Origin: Archegozetes longisetosus
Lineage: Eukaryota > Arthropoda > Arachnida > Sarcoptiformes > Trhypochthoniidae
Reading direction: 5' to 3'
Assembly: GCA_018873245.2 (NCBI GenBank)
Contig: JAEMBT020000007.1
Span: 3,489,129 to 3,553,128, forward strand
Length of the DNA: 64,000 nucleotides
Shown here: piece after piece, positions 46,318 to 56,994 of the stretch
Position numbering within the stretch: position 1 is the stretch's first letter
Layout of the letters: each line of letters starts with the position of its first letter
Notes under the pieces: model-generated
Database searches by the model: none
What the model was told of the DNA's origin: nothing
Seen by the model: only the letters and a program-made list of their open reading frames with translations
Program-made: the position numbers and the translations under genes

Positions 46318-46790
46318 ATATCATTGGAAAGATTATTTTGTCCACTATTAGAATAAAAAAGGCTGAAATCAATCGGATAATTAGTTTAATCACAATTAAT
46401 TTTCAAAATTTTACAAAAATATTATTAAATTTAAGTTATTTTAATGTTAAAATTGCGTTTGAATATCTTATACATGGAATCCTATGGATAATGAGTCAGT
46501 ACAGGTGTACGCATATAAAATGAAGTGAGAGAGTAATGTGTACGTGACTTGAATATGTAATGATTTTTATTCAAAAAAGGACCCTTAAATTTGAGAAAAC
46601 CCTATCAATATATATATATCGCTGGAAAGCTTATAACGAGCTGAATTCAACAAAACTTGAATCAAAGTTCTATGTTGACCTAATCAAAAGTTAGACTGAC
46701 CATTGTCCACCTATTTAACTTGACCACTGACCCCCATAATATGGGTATCGTTGAAAAGCTTATGTTAATATGAACTCAATAAAGAAGGTT
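46318..46790. repeat. Recurring ATATCRNTGGAAAGCTTAT motif
   Basis: Three related sites occur at about 46318 (TATATCATTGGAAAGATTAT), 46612 (ATATATCGCTGGAAAGCTTAT) and 46745 (GGTATCGTTGAAAAGCTTAT). Each is followed by AT-rich sequence with GAA(C/T)TCAA. Spacing is irregular. Unclassified dispersed repeat. Confidence 0.35.
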
Positions 46791-47216
46791 TCATCTAATT
46801 ATCAATTTTCATTTTCGAGTTATGAATTTTTGAAGGTACTAATTTTTAACATTATAGGTATAGGAAAAAAGTTAGTCCAACAATTTTGCACTTTGAAAAT
46901 TTATTAAAAATACTTCCAGTCATCGGATTTTGATCAAATTTGGCTATCATGAGCGTATAACTTTGTAGTATTTTTGGTATAATTTTGAATTCATTAGACT
47001 ATTGTTCTGATTTTATAGAAATTAAAATTCTAATTCATAGGATAAGATGTTAGTAAATGTGAATAAAAGTTATAAAATATTATCTATGAAATAGTAGTTC
47101 AGATTAATAAAAGTAAAAAAATTTCACGTTAACACTGACACGACAATGAATTTCATGTAATATTTACTTTTAATCAGATTATTAAATGTAATACACTTTA
47201 TTATAGTGAAGAAAAG

Positions 47217-47222
47217 TATAAA
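47217..47222 (+). promoter_or_regulatory. TATA box of the lectin gene
   Basis: AAGTATAAATG places TATAAA 82-87 bp upstream of the ATG at 47304, suggesting transcription starting near 47247. Confidence 0.45.
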
Positions 47223-47303
47223 TGTTTCACTCGAAAAGATGTAAATAAGAATGTAAAACCTTATTATCAGACATAACTGAAATAATTGACATTTCTTTAC
47301 AAA

Positions 47304-48627
47304 ATGAAGAAAATATTCATTATATTAATTTTTATATTTTTCACTAAGATCGGTAGTTATTATTACAAGTTATACAATCTTTACTTGTAAATTAAATATT
47401 AATATTTCTATTTTATTAGTTAAATGTTCTTTATGTGGTTCTGAAGATTGGATCGAATTTAAGGATGAAAAATGCTTTAAATATGTTAATAGAGTAGTAG
47501 GACACGATGAAGCCGAATGGATTTGCAAAGATCAGGCAAAAGGTGGTCTAACGTTAAATTTTCTTCCCACTTTAGTGTCAATCAAATCTCAAAAAGAGCA
47601 AAAAGAGTTAGAAAGATATTTGTTTGAAACGATTGGTATTACGAATAATGTTTGGATCGGTGCAAAAAGGAAAATGGGTAATGAAACTATGTTTGAATGG
47701 TATGACGGATCAGAATTAGAGTATTATAATTGGGCAGAAAACTATCCTACTAATAATACTAATAGAAAATGTGTTGAAATAGAAGCTGAAGATAGTTCCA
47801 AAAATTTTACAAATTTGATGAAAAGTAACAATAAAGGCAAGTGGAAAGATGCTTCCTGCGAGAAATATAACCTAGTTCTATGTGAAAAGCTACAAACTTG
47901 GTCATTTCCACAGTTACAAAAAACGCTTTTGAATACAATAAATAAACTATACGATACTAGAAGTGAGCTAAATGCAACCCGACATGAACTGGTGAATACA
48001 AAAAGTCAATTAAACGATACAATAAATGAACTTAACGATACTCGAAATCAACTGGAACCTATGTTCAATCAACGGCTAGAAGGTGTTGAGGGAGCATTCA
48101 CGAGAAGCTTCGAGGTTGGCGGTAGCATAAATTATTACTATCCGGTGGCGTTTGATCTCCCTTATGATAATTCTAGATTTAGACAGGCAACACCATTGGT
48201 TTATGATATTTACCGATATTATAAAGAGAAAGTATCAGACTCATTGCACTCTGCTGGATGGCCTTGGCCTTATTTGGCCTTCACACTTAAACTCATGTCT
48301 TATGGTGGCATGTGGGAAACCGGTATCGATAAGCCTAAAGTATTGCTACACTTCTGGAGGTTCAACAAAGGGGCAGCAAAGGTTCAGCTGTTCCAAAATC
48401 AAGAAAGGCGTTTATTTGTTTGGTTACGTGGTGGCGGAATTCTCTATCACATCCGCTCTCCAATCGATTTAACCCGAGGTGCTAACATTTACTACGAAAA
48501 TGATGCCATCGCGGCTCCTCCCATACCAGATATTGGGTCTCCGGCGGTTACAGTTAGCCCGATTGCGGTAGGCAACGAGGACCCTAATCTAGTCAAAACA
48601 GGGGTGTATGACGGGTGGGGATTCTAA
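47304..48627 (+). CDS. Secreted C-type lectin with coiled stalk and tail-fibre-like C-terminal domain, 418 aa
   Basis: Exons 47304-47352 (signal peptide MKKIFIILIFIFFTK) and 47420-48627, joined in phase 1. Residues ~18-155 form a C-type lectin-like domain: CSLCGSEDWIEFKDEKCF, WIGAKRK, EWYDGSELEYYNWAENYP, GKWKDASC and LVLCEK. The EPN/QPD sugar-specificity triplet is replaced by YPTNN, so calcium-dependent sugar binding is uncertain. Residues ~160-205 are heptad-like repeats (TRSELNATRHELVNTKSQLN) that suggest a trimeric coiled coil. Residues ~210-418 (FEVGGSINYYYPVAFDLP ... LFVWLRGGGILYHI) resemble receptor-binding tips of phage tail fibres; this is recognition by pattern, not by search. The second half is clearly GC-richer than the first. 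It abuts the Polinton-like element. Possible role: extracellular recognition of microbes. Confidence 0.78.
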
Positions 48628-49909
48628 TAACATCTCTAACACTGTGGAGGTGGAGGTAATGGTCGATAATTTAAAACCTGCTCACATTTATATTAATTAT
48701 ATTTTAAATGGAAATAAAAACAGAATTTCTTGATGCATATACTAATGAAATAGATAAACTATTAAACCGTTGTAATAATCAAAAATACATAATATATGGT
48801 TTAATAGCGTTCATATCACTTTCAATTTTTGGGTTTGTTGTTTCATTCTTTCTAAAATAAATTTACTCTTTTTAGCATCATCATAAGATAGTTTTATTCT
48901 ATTTTTAGATTCGCTGTTAATTCTTCAGCTTTTTTTAGCTTGAGTAGCAACATTTTGTTTATTAAATTCAAAATATTCTTTGTGATAATCAAAATGGTGT
49001 TAAACCATTAACTTCATTAATATTACATTGCTTTTAATTGAAACTAATAATATTTATTTATAATTCTATCTATTGGATGAGATTTTTCATTTAATGGTTT
49101 TACATTACTATTACTTAAACAAATTTTAGAATCTTTGTTTCTATTAAGCGAAGTCAATTATTTAACACCATGAGTCTCTCTTGCGGTCGACAACTTCGTT
49201 TGAGTTACACTTATCTTTTCATGAGCAATTTTATTCAATGGTTTAACTTCATGAAGATTTGTATTATTAAAAAATTTTAAAAATATCTTTTTTCAAATGT
49301 TCTAATTTTATATTACCACCATTTATAAGATATTTTCTATAATCATGTGATAACATATTTTCATATTTCTTACCATCAAACATTAAAAAATTTTCTTTAA
49401 TATAATTTAATGTTACTGGAGTATAATTATCTATTTTTCTTTTGGATGATATTATAAAATTACTATTTATATCTTTATGTATAAAACATCTTATTGTAGA
49501 GTTTTTCATTTATTATATAAAATATTATCCTATTATCCTATAGATTTCTTTTTTTATTTAAAAGGTGTCATAATACATCTTAATTTTTCTTTATAAGACT
49601 TTTCACTTGAATTTTGATTTTTAGATGGATTAATTTTTATTTTCTCAATTGTTTTTAATTTATTATCTTCAACTCTTTCAGCACCAAATGAGTTAATACT
49701 TAAACAAAATTTACCACTAACATCACGATTTTTATGTATTGATAATGTTCTTGAATTATAATCAATATTATTTGTTTTAGATATTTTTTAATAGTTTTTT
49801 CCGATATTTTATATTGGTTAGCAAATTATCTTATGCTATTCTTTTTAAATTCATATTCTTTTAACAATTTGATAAACCCAACTGTTGTTATATTGACTTG
49901 ACTCATTTA

Positions 49910-50030
49910 TATAAAAATAATTTTTTTATTTTGTGGAAATACGGTACAGTATGGTATAGAGTTATGGAAATACAGTATTGTACAGTATGGTATGGTAATA
50001 CAGAAATATGGAAATAATTTTTATATATAA
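49910..50030. promoter_or_regulatory. Spacer with direct repeats between divergent element frames
   Basis: Two imperfect copies of TGGAAATAC(G/A)GTA...TACAGTATGGTAT lie between a minus-strand frame beginning MSQVNITT and a plus-strand frame beginning MSQTTLST. This is a plausible divergent promoter. Both frames start with similar MSQ peptides and an ATGAGTCAA-type context. Confidence 0.35.
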
Positions 50031-50549
50031 ATGAGTCAAACAACATTGTCAACCCTACATAATACCATTCAAAGTATTCATGATTTATCTAAAGTTAATT
50101 TAGATAATATATTAGCCTTCAATAATAATAAACTTACCTCTAAAACTGCAAAACAATATATTGATATTATGAATGAATTAGTTGATAAAATAGAAACCTT
50201 AGATGCATCTGTTGAACAGAAAAATCAATTTCGTTCATTGTTTGTTCTATTATTTTCTAAAATGTGTGAATCAGATTGTAAAGGTATAATGTTAAGTAAT
50301 TCAATACAAAAGAATAAAAAATATAAAGAAATTATAGATAAACTACAAGAAGCATATCAAAAAGAACGTGATGAGCATAATGCTCTTGCAAAGAAATATA
50401 ATGAAAAACAAAAAGAAGAAAAAGTTAGTGTTCCAGGAATATCATTATTTTTAACTTTGAAAGATAGTAAAACACTTAAACCACATGAGTGTGTTGAATT
50501 AATGAATGAAATTGATATAGAGGAAGAAGAATTAGATAAAAAAATTTAA
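50031..50549 (+). CDS. Hypothetical element protein, 172 aa
   Basis: Intact frame with strong helical, coiled-coil-like composition (for example KLQEAYQKERDEHNALAKKY). No family recognised. Its codon use matches the rest of the Polinton-like tract, so I assign it to the element. Position between the divergent spacer and the polymerase region suggests an accessory or structural gene. Confidence 0.5.
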   Translation: MSQTTLSTLHNTIQSIHDLSKVNLDNILAFNNNKLTSKTAKQYIDIMNELVDKIETLDASVEQKNQFRSLFVLLFSKMCESDCKGIMLSNSIQKNKKYKEIIDKLQEAYQKERDEHNALAKKYNEKQKEEKVSVPGISLFLTLKDSKTLKPHECVELMNEIDIEEEELDKKI

Positions 50550-51232
50550 ACGAATTTCTATTCTTGAAGATTATAAAAATAAAGTTAGTAGAGCTTATGC
50601 AAAAGCATCTAATGATGGAAATCATTATGTACAAAAACCTAGTATTAAAAAAATAAAACAATTTAAATCAATTATTTGATAAAGAAATAGTATCAATAAT
50701 AAATAAAAATATTTAATACTATATACATAGTTGAAAAGAATCTTAAATTTCTATAGATACTAGATAAGACTATTAATGACTCCCTAAGAGTCCTTTAGAC
50801 CCTTGAAACTGTTTCATTTTCATTTTCACTTCGTTCAAATACGCTTCGCTCACTTGGTTCAAAATCACTTTGCTTTTTTATAATTTCAGAATAACATGTT
50901 AAATACATTTTATGAATATTAGATTTGATATGTGTTTTTAGATATTTTTCATTTATAAGTCTTCCACTATCACATTTTACAGGCTTAGATTATTTATATA
51001 ATATTCTTTTAAACAATAATTACATACCCAAAATAATCCATCTTTTCAATATTTATTTTTAGAATAATTAGTAAATAATCTATTTTCTTTACATTTAACA
51101 CACATTTTAGTTGTTGTTTCCATTATTGATATTTATTTATTAAGAAATTAATTTATTAATATTTTTTAAAAATTTAAATAAATATTAATAATTGAAAAAT
51201 TAATATTTAACAAAAAAAAATTTTTAATATAA

Positions 51233-54200
51233 ATGGAAAGAAATAAACGATGTCATCTTTTTAATGTTGAAATATCAAAATCAAATTGGAGTAAACACAT
51301 TAAAACTATAAAACATTTAGATAATATAAGAAGAAATGAATCACCTGGTGATGAAAAACATTGTAGAATTTGTAACGTTTTAATAAGAGAACATGAATGG
51401 TATAATCATATTAAATCAAGATTTCATAAAAAATAGAAAATTGTTTAGAATAAAACTCAAAAAGAAAGTTAAATCAACTATAAATAGTTTACGAAGAAAA
51501 AGACATTTTAATGAACTTGATTTTGAAACAAATGATTATATTGTTTTGAAATCAGAAGCATTAGGAAAATGTTTTCTAACAATAAGAATAACTCCAAAAC
51601 ATAATATTAATAATATTAATATTCTTATTAATAAACTACCAGATTTAATGTATGAAAAAATGAAACTTATTTTAAGAGAAAAAATGATTAAATTAAAAAT
51701 AGTTTTATTTGGTAACTTCGAAAAGAAAAATAGAACAACAGGAGAAATAGAATATGAAAATAATGAACCTATTCCTTCAAAGAATAGAACAATTCTTAGA
51801 GAAGATGAAATAAATGAAACAATTACTGCTTTACTTACTGAAATTTAAAAAATAGAATTATGGGATAATAATGAAGCATATTTTCAATTAGAAAAAATTA
51901 TTAATATTGATTTTAAATTAAGAGAATATAAACCTTTATCTGGTTCTTCTTATATTGATTTACCACAATGGATTAAAAATAAAAAAGCATGTATAAACAT
52001 TAAAAATGACGATCAAAAATGTTTCAAATATTGTTTATTATATCATAAACATAAAAACGAAATTCCTAATCATCCAGAATATATAGTTATTGTTATTAAA
52101 AGGATCAGAGGTACTTTTCCAAGCAGGACTTCATCAGACTTCGTCAGCTCAGCTGCTCAACTTTCACACTATGTGTATATAAAAAATCTTTCAAGATTAG
52201 TTAGAGATCAATTAACAAAAAACAAGAATGAACATTACATTTGTGATAGGTGTTTCTATTATACTTCAAGTATTAAGGTATTTAATAGACATATTCAATT
52301 ATGTGATAACTATTTTGAAAATGAAAAAGCGTTACCTATTTTTCCTGAAGAAAATAATATACTAAAATTAAAAACATTTAGTAGAACAGTCAAATCACCT
52401 TTAGTTTATTATGCAGATTTAGAAACAGTGTTAAAAAAGTTAATTCAAAAAATAAAATACAAAAACATGAAGCATGTTCTTATAGTTTTCTAGCTTTATC
52501 TAACTTTTATAAAAACTTTAAATTATACACTGGTAATTCAGCAAATGATACAATAAATAACTTTATTCAATGTTTGATTGAAGAAGGAAAAAATATAAAT
52601 AACATTTTATTAGAAAGAATTGATAAGTTTAAATTACCTAATCTTAATGAGAAACAAGAATTAACATTTCAAAGTTCAGATAAATGTCACTTTTGTAATA
52701 AAATATTTACTGTTTCTGATATAAAAGTTCGTGATCATTGTCATATTACAGGTGAATTTAGAGGTGCTGCTCATCAATCTTGTAATTTAAATGTTAGAAC
52801 TTCACTAAAAGTGCCAATATTCTTTCATAATGGAAGTGGTTATGATTTTAAACATTTTATTAGAAAGTTATATAAAATTGATAAAGATCTTAAAATATTA
52901 CCTCAAACTGAAGAAAAATATATCTCAATTAGAGTTAGAATACAAGGAACAAATATTAAGTTTGAATTTAAAGATTCATTAAAATTCTTATTGGATTCAA
53001 TTGAAAAATCAGCAAATGTATTATATAAAAAAGTAGGATTGAATGGATTTAAAAACTTATTAGAATATTTTAAAGATGAACCTGATGAAATATTAAATTT
53101 ATTAGTTCAAAAAGGTGTATTTCCATATTCATCTTTAGATAGTTTTGATAAACTTAATAGTACTGAATATCCTAAACATGAAGATTTCTATGATAATCTT
53201 AAAGATACAAATATTAGTATTGAGGATTATGAAAGAGGTAATAAATTATGGAAACATTTAAAATGTAACTCATTTAAAGATTATATGGAATTATATTTAA
53301 CATGTGATGTTTTAATATTAGCTGATTGTTTTGAATCATTTAGAAATCTATCATTAGAACATTATGGTTTAGATCCAGCTCATTATGTTTCAACTCCAGG
53401 TTTATCTTGGGATGCAATGTTAAAATTTACTGGAGTTGAATTAGAATTATTAACTGATGCTGATATGATGTTGATGTTTATGGAAGGAATTAGAGGTGGT
53501 TTATTTTTTATTATGAGAAGATATATTAAAGCTAATAATAAATATATGGTAAACTATGATTCAAATAAAGAAACTATTTATCTAATACCTGTTGATGCAA
53601 ATAATTTATATGGTTATGCAATGCAATTTAGATTACCTTACAAAGGTTTTAAATGGTATGAAGAAGAATTAAATTATTTATTTGATAATATACTTAATTT
53701 GAAAGATGATGAAGATGTAGGTTTTACATTAAAAGTAGATTTAGAATACCCAAAACATTTACATGATAAACATAATGATTATTCTTTCTTTGCAACTCAT
53801 AAAGTTATTGAAAATGAAGATCTATCTCCATATCAAAAAAGTTATAAATAAAAATGAAAGTTTTAACCCATTAATTCACGTTGACTCCTCAATGAGTCAA
53901 CTTGGAATTAATGTGAACAAAGTTAACAAAGTTAAGAAATATAAATCAAAGAAATTAGTTTTAAGTTTAGAAGATAAAAAAGATTTCATTTGTGATTACA
54001 GAACTTCAAAATAAGCATTAGAACATGGTTTAGTTTTAAAGAAAATACATTGTGCTATTAAATATGAACAGAAAGCTTGGTTAAAACCATATATTGAAAA
54101 GAATACAGAATTAAGACAAAAAAGCACATCAGAATTAGAAACAGACTTCTTTAAATTGATGAATAATGCTATTTATGGTAAAACTATTGAAAATGTTTTG

Positions 54201-54240
54201 AAAAGACAAGATATTAACTTTTGTACAGAAAAAAAGCATT
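51233..54240 (+). pseudogene. Family B DNA polymerase remnant, N-terminal and central part (Polinton-like)
   Basis: Fossil part of the element. Recognisable in order: zinc-binding CxxC/H motifs near the start and at about 52240; an exonuclease I-type YADLETV; an HNH/zinc-like block (CHFCNKIF...RDHCHITGEFRGAAH); an exonuclease II-type HNGSGYDFKHF; an exonuclease III-type TCDVLILADCF; polymerase motif A (VDANNLYGYAM); and motif B (KLMNNAIYGKTIENV). This set is typical of protein-primed type B polymerases of Polintons and relatives. The copy is broken in several places. Confidence 0.75.
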
Positions 54241-54277
54241 GAAATATATTAAAAAGACTAACTTTAAAAGAGAAACA

Positions 54278-54952
54278 GGCTATACTTCGGTATATGGCCA
54301 GCAAGCTTTTGAAAGAAAAAGTATCTCAAGTGATAGTACTTGAAGAGCTGATTCCAGTGATATATGTCTTTGTTATCGGAAATGAGCCATTGAGGAGATA
54401 TCGGCTCAAGAATGAATTTCATAGACGTAATGTTAAAAATTTTCAGTTTTTTTACCATTACGTCTATGGGAATTCATTGATTTTGATGTTTAGGTTAGGT
54501 TAGGTTATGATTGGTTAGGTTAGGTTACGTCAAGTTAGATTAGGTTAGGTTAGGTTAGGTTAGGTTAGGGTAAGTTAGGTTAGGTCAGATTAGGTTAGTT
54601 TAGGAATTTTTGATGATATCTCATTACAGGAGTCTGAAAAGCGTCCTTTCGAGGCTAGGTAGTCTAGACTGATGTCATTCGATTTAGCTCATCATGCATA
54701 GTTAATAGGGCAGGATGCTATAGGGTAGGAGGCAACATCAAAATCAATGAATTCCCATAGACGTAATGGTAAAAAAACTGAAAATTTTTAACATTACGTC
54801 TATGGGAATTCATTGACTTCTTGAGCCGATATCTCTGCAATGGGTCATTTCCGAGAACAATGACATATATAGTTGGAATCAGTTCTTCGAGTACTATTAT
54901 TTGCGACACTTATTATTTCAAAAGCTTGCTGGCCATATACCGAAGTATCCCC
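54278..54952. mobile_element. Fold-back element carrying TTAGG repeats, 8-bp target duplication (hAT-like)
   Basis: Inserted in the Polinton-like tract. It is flanked by GAGAAACA on both sides (54270-54277 and 54953-54960). Its ends carry ATACTTCGGTATATGGCCAG as inverted repeats, arms ~220 bp. Each arm contains a second palindrome built from CATAGACGTAAT...ATTACGTCTATG. The centre holds a TTAGG array. An 8-bp duplication fits hAT (or P) elements. No transposase. Confidence 0.78.
54490..54600 (+). repeat. Interstitial (TTAGG)n array
   Basis: About 110 bp of GGTTA/TTAGG repeats, partly degenerate (single-base variants such as TTACG, TTAGA and TCAGA), in the middle of the fold-back element. TTAGG is the ancestral arthropod telomere repeat, so this supports an arthropod host. 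Confidence 0.85.
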
Positions 54953-55012
54953 GAGAAACAATATTTACTAAAAATCTAGTAGCAATTCATTTTAATAAAC
55001 TTCAAATTATTA

Positions 55013-55394
55013 GGTTGTCCGGATCAAAACTTGTTTTTTTATTTTTTTAATATCTCAAAAATTAGTGAACAGATTCAAATGAAATTTTAGTACATCATTC
55101 CTGATTAGTTAAGGTATTCACCCTCATTCTCAATGACCCGTTCCCATCGATCTTCATGGATGTCCGTTACAGTCCTGTTGAGGAGGACTCCGAATTTGAT
55201 GAAAACTCGTTGTTCATAGTCAGTAACTGATTTCTGGAGCTCTGGACGATTCATTTTTTCACTCAAATTAAATTCAATGTTTTTTCTATATTTAATAAGT
55301 ATTCAACTAAATAATTACAAGATGGCACTGAAAAATAATGAGTACTTTAAAAGTTATAGCCCAAAATGTAATACAACTTTTGATCCGGACAACC
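55013..55394. mobile_element. mariner MITE with a deletion-fused transposase ORF
   Basis: Inverted ends GGTTGTCCGGATCAAAA flanked by TA (55011-55012 and 55395-55396). It is inserted in the polymerase region of the Polinton-like element. On the minus strand a 49-codon frame (about 55108-55257) starts MNRPELQKSVTDYEQRVFIK and ends RWERVIENEGEYLN. The first part resembles the N-terminal helix-turn-helix and the last part the extreme C-terminus of mariner transposases. The copy is therefore an internal-deletion derivative mobilised in trans. Confidence 0.75.
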
Positions 55395-55404
55395 TAATAA
55401 ATAC

Positions 55405-55954
55405 AATAAACCTATTTATGCTGGATTTTGTGTTAGAAATGTCAAAATATATTATGTATGATTTTGTTTATAATTATTTGAAACCCAAATTTGGAAACAA
55501 TATAGAAATCATTCAAACTGATACTGACGGGTTAATGTTGATGGTTAAAACTGAAGATTTCTATGAAGATATCCATAAGTGGTTTGATACATCTAATTTC
55601 CCTGAAGATAATATATTTGGAATAAAACCTATGAATAAAATGAAATTAGGATGTTTTAAAATTGAAACTGGAGTAAATATTGTAACAGAATTTATTGGCT
55701 TAAGATCAAAAATGTTAAATTATCTTATTGAAACAAAAGATAATAAAATTATCAATAAAAAAAGTGAAAAAGGTATTCCATTTCATATTAGTCAAAAGCA
55801 TGATTTTGAATTATGGAAACAAGTTTTAAATAATGAAGTTGAATCTTTTGCAACATTTAATCTAATAAAATCAGATAAATTAAATGTTTACACGATTAAT
55901 CAAACAAAAGTAGCTTTGAGTAATTTGGGAATTGGTGTGATATATCATTGCTGA
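55405..55954 (+). pseudogene. Family B DNA polymerase remnant, C-terminal part (Polinton-like)
   Basis: Fossil part of the element beyond the mariner insertion. It shows polymerase motif C (IIQTDTDGLMLMV) followed by the thumb-like region with KMKLGCFKIETG. It ends where the palindromic MITE at 55936 begins. Confidence 0.7.
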
Positions 55955-56163
55955 ACATTTTGATAGACTGACCATTTTTGACTCGACGGGAGTGGCCGAC
56001 CCCGCCACTCAAGTGAGTGTCCCGAGTTCAATGATATATCACTTGGCGGGGTCGACCACTCCCGTCGGGAGTTGTTCAGAAGTGGTCAGGTTCGGGTCAA
56101 AAGTGGTCAAGTGTAGTATCAAAATGTTCAGCTTGACGAACTGAATCCAACGATATATCACAC
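55936..56163. mobile_element. Palindromic MITE at the right edge of the Polinton-like tract
   Basis: Ends TGTGATATATCATTG and (reverse complement of the right end) TGTGATATATCGTTG. Inside, TGAACATTTTGATA and TATCAAAATGTTCA are inverted, and a GC-rich core repeats CGGGAGTGG/CCACTCCCG. GATATATCA also recurs internally, suggesting nesting or partial duplication. Confidence 0.65.
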
Positions 56164-56255
56164 TTGGGGGTGGGAGGTCGGGAACCCCTTTATACCCATT
56201 AGCCCGGATTCACCCGAAAATTCAATTTAGTCTTTGATTATTAATGATTATCACT

Positions 56256-56420
56256 TTATTCCTCATTATTTTTGTTAGATTTGAATAAGACATCACTGTT
56301 GACCTGGGTGCAATGAGTCTCAGCAACAGTACAAATCTTCGTATGAGCCTCTCCTGCATTAGGACCGCTTCTGAATTCATAAAGCATGCAATACCTTATG
56401 TGAAGTTCATCTAAAGACAT
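56256..56420 (-). pseudogene. mariner transposase N-terminal fragment (HTH_48-like)
   Basis: A 54-codon frame, MSLDELHIRYCMLYEFRSG then PNAGEAHTKICTVAE, matches the pattern of the N-terminal DNA-binding helix-turn-helix of Mos1-type transposases (x-R-x-x-L-L-Y-E-F...A-x-x-A-x-x-N-I-C). The frame ends soon after and no DDE region follows. It could be a fragment or a recycled DNA-binding peptide. Confidence 0.5.
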
Positions 56421-56994
56421 GGCTTAAGAACTGATTATCACTAGATATCAAAATTAATTCCAGAAGAAAATTGTAGACAAATAACACGTGTGTAGAAAAG
56501 CAACTGAAATTTGCAAACATAACCATTGTTCACAAAAATAATGTTGATTAAAACTTGGTCAAAATTCGTAGACTTTCTTTCCAACCTTATTTGTCTAAAA
56601 CTCTTCGTTCTACTCGTCAAGTGCTATCTGTATATGTGTCGATATACCGCAGTGGTTATTTTAAAGATCCCTGTGTTTAGTAAAAAAGTCGTTGAAATTC
56701 TTTGACATTTATTTATGAGAATAAAATTAAATTAATAGATTGTGAGTTTTGTATGAGCTTTTATAAATTATTTTAATATTCTGTCAAACTTTTAACTATT
56801 TAAATTTTTAAGACGGTTTTTAAAAGTTTGATTCACAACAATACTATATGGCATTCTATGCTAAAGCCTCAAAATTTGCACATATAAAGCAAAATTATTG
56901 AAACACGAATCACATCAGCTTATTAACCATATAAACTTTCATAATCAATCTGAAAATAATAATCTGTGAAATCTGTACAGAGAAAGAAATTTCG
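56421..56994. other. Spacer downstream of carbonic anhydrase
   Basis: AT-rich, nothing recognised. It should hold the 3' UTR of the minus-strand carbonic anhydrase gene. Confidence 0.4.

Larger units (their letters stand above)
48690..55955. mobile_element. Polinton-like (Maverick-type) element, broken fossil
   Basis: A ~7.2-kb tract of very AT-rich, Lys/Asn/Ile-coded frames unlike the neighbouring genes. Parts: a possible 50-aa single-pass membrane protein (48708-48860); minus-strand frames at 49267-49509 and about 49555-49905, the latter with an HTH-like start; a 172-aa coiled-coil-type protein (50031-50549); and a family B DNA polymerase region (about 51233-54240 and 55405-55954). No integrase, packaging ATPase, protease or capsid gene is recognisable, and no terminal repeats were found. 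The copy looks partial as well as broken, with at least half a dozen breaks plus two insertions of other elements. Long stretches still read well, so it is probably not ancient. Other PolB-bearing elements (adintovirus-like or linear-plasmid-like) remain possible. Confidence 0.68.

Noticed and set aside
46338-46523. 61-codon plus-strand frame
   Set aside because: Isoleucine/asparagine-rich translation of AT-rich repeat sequence, no support as a gene.
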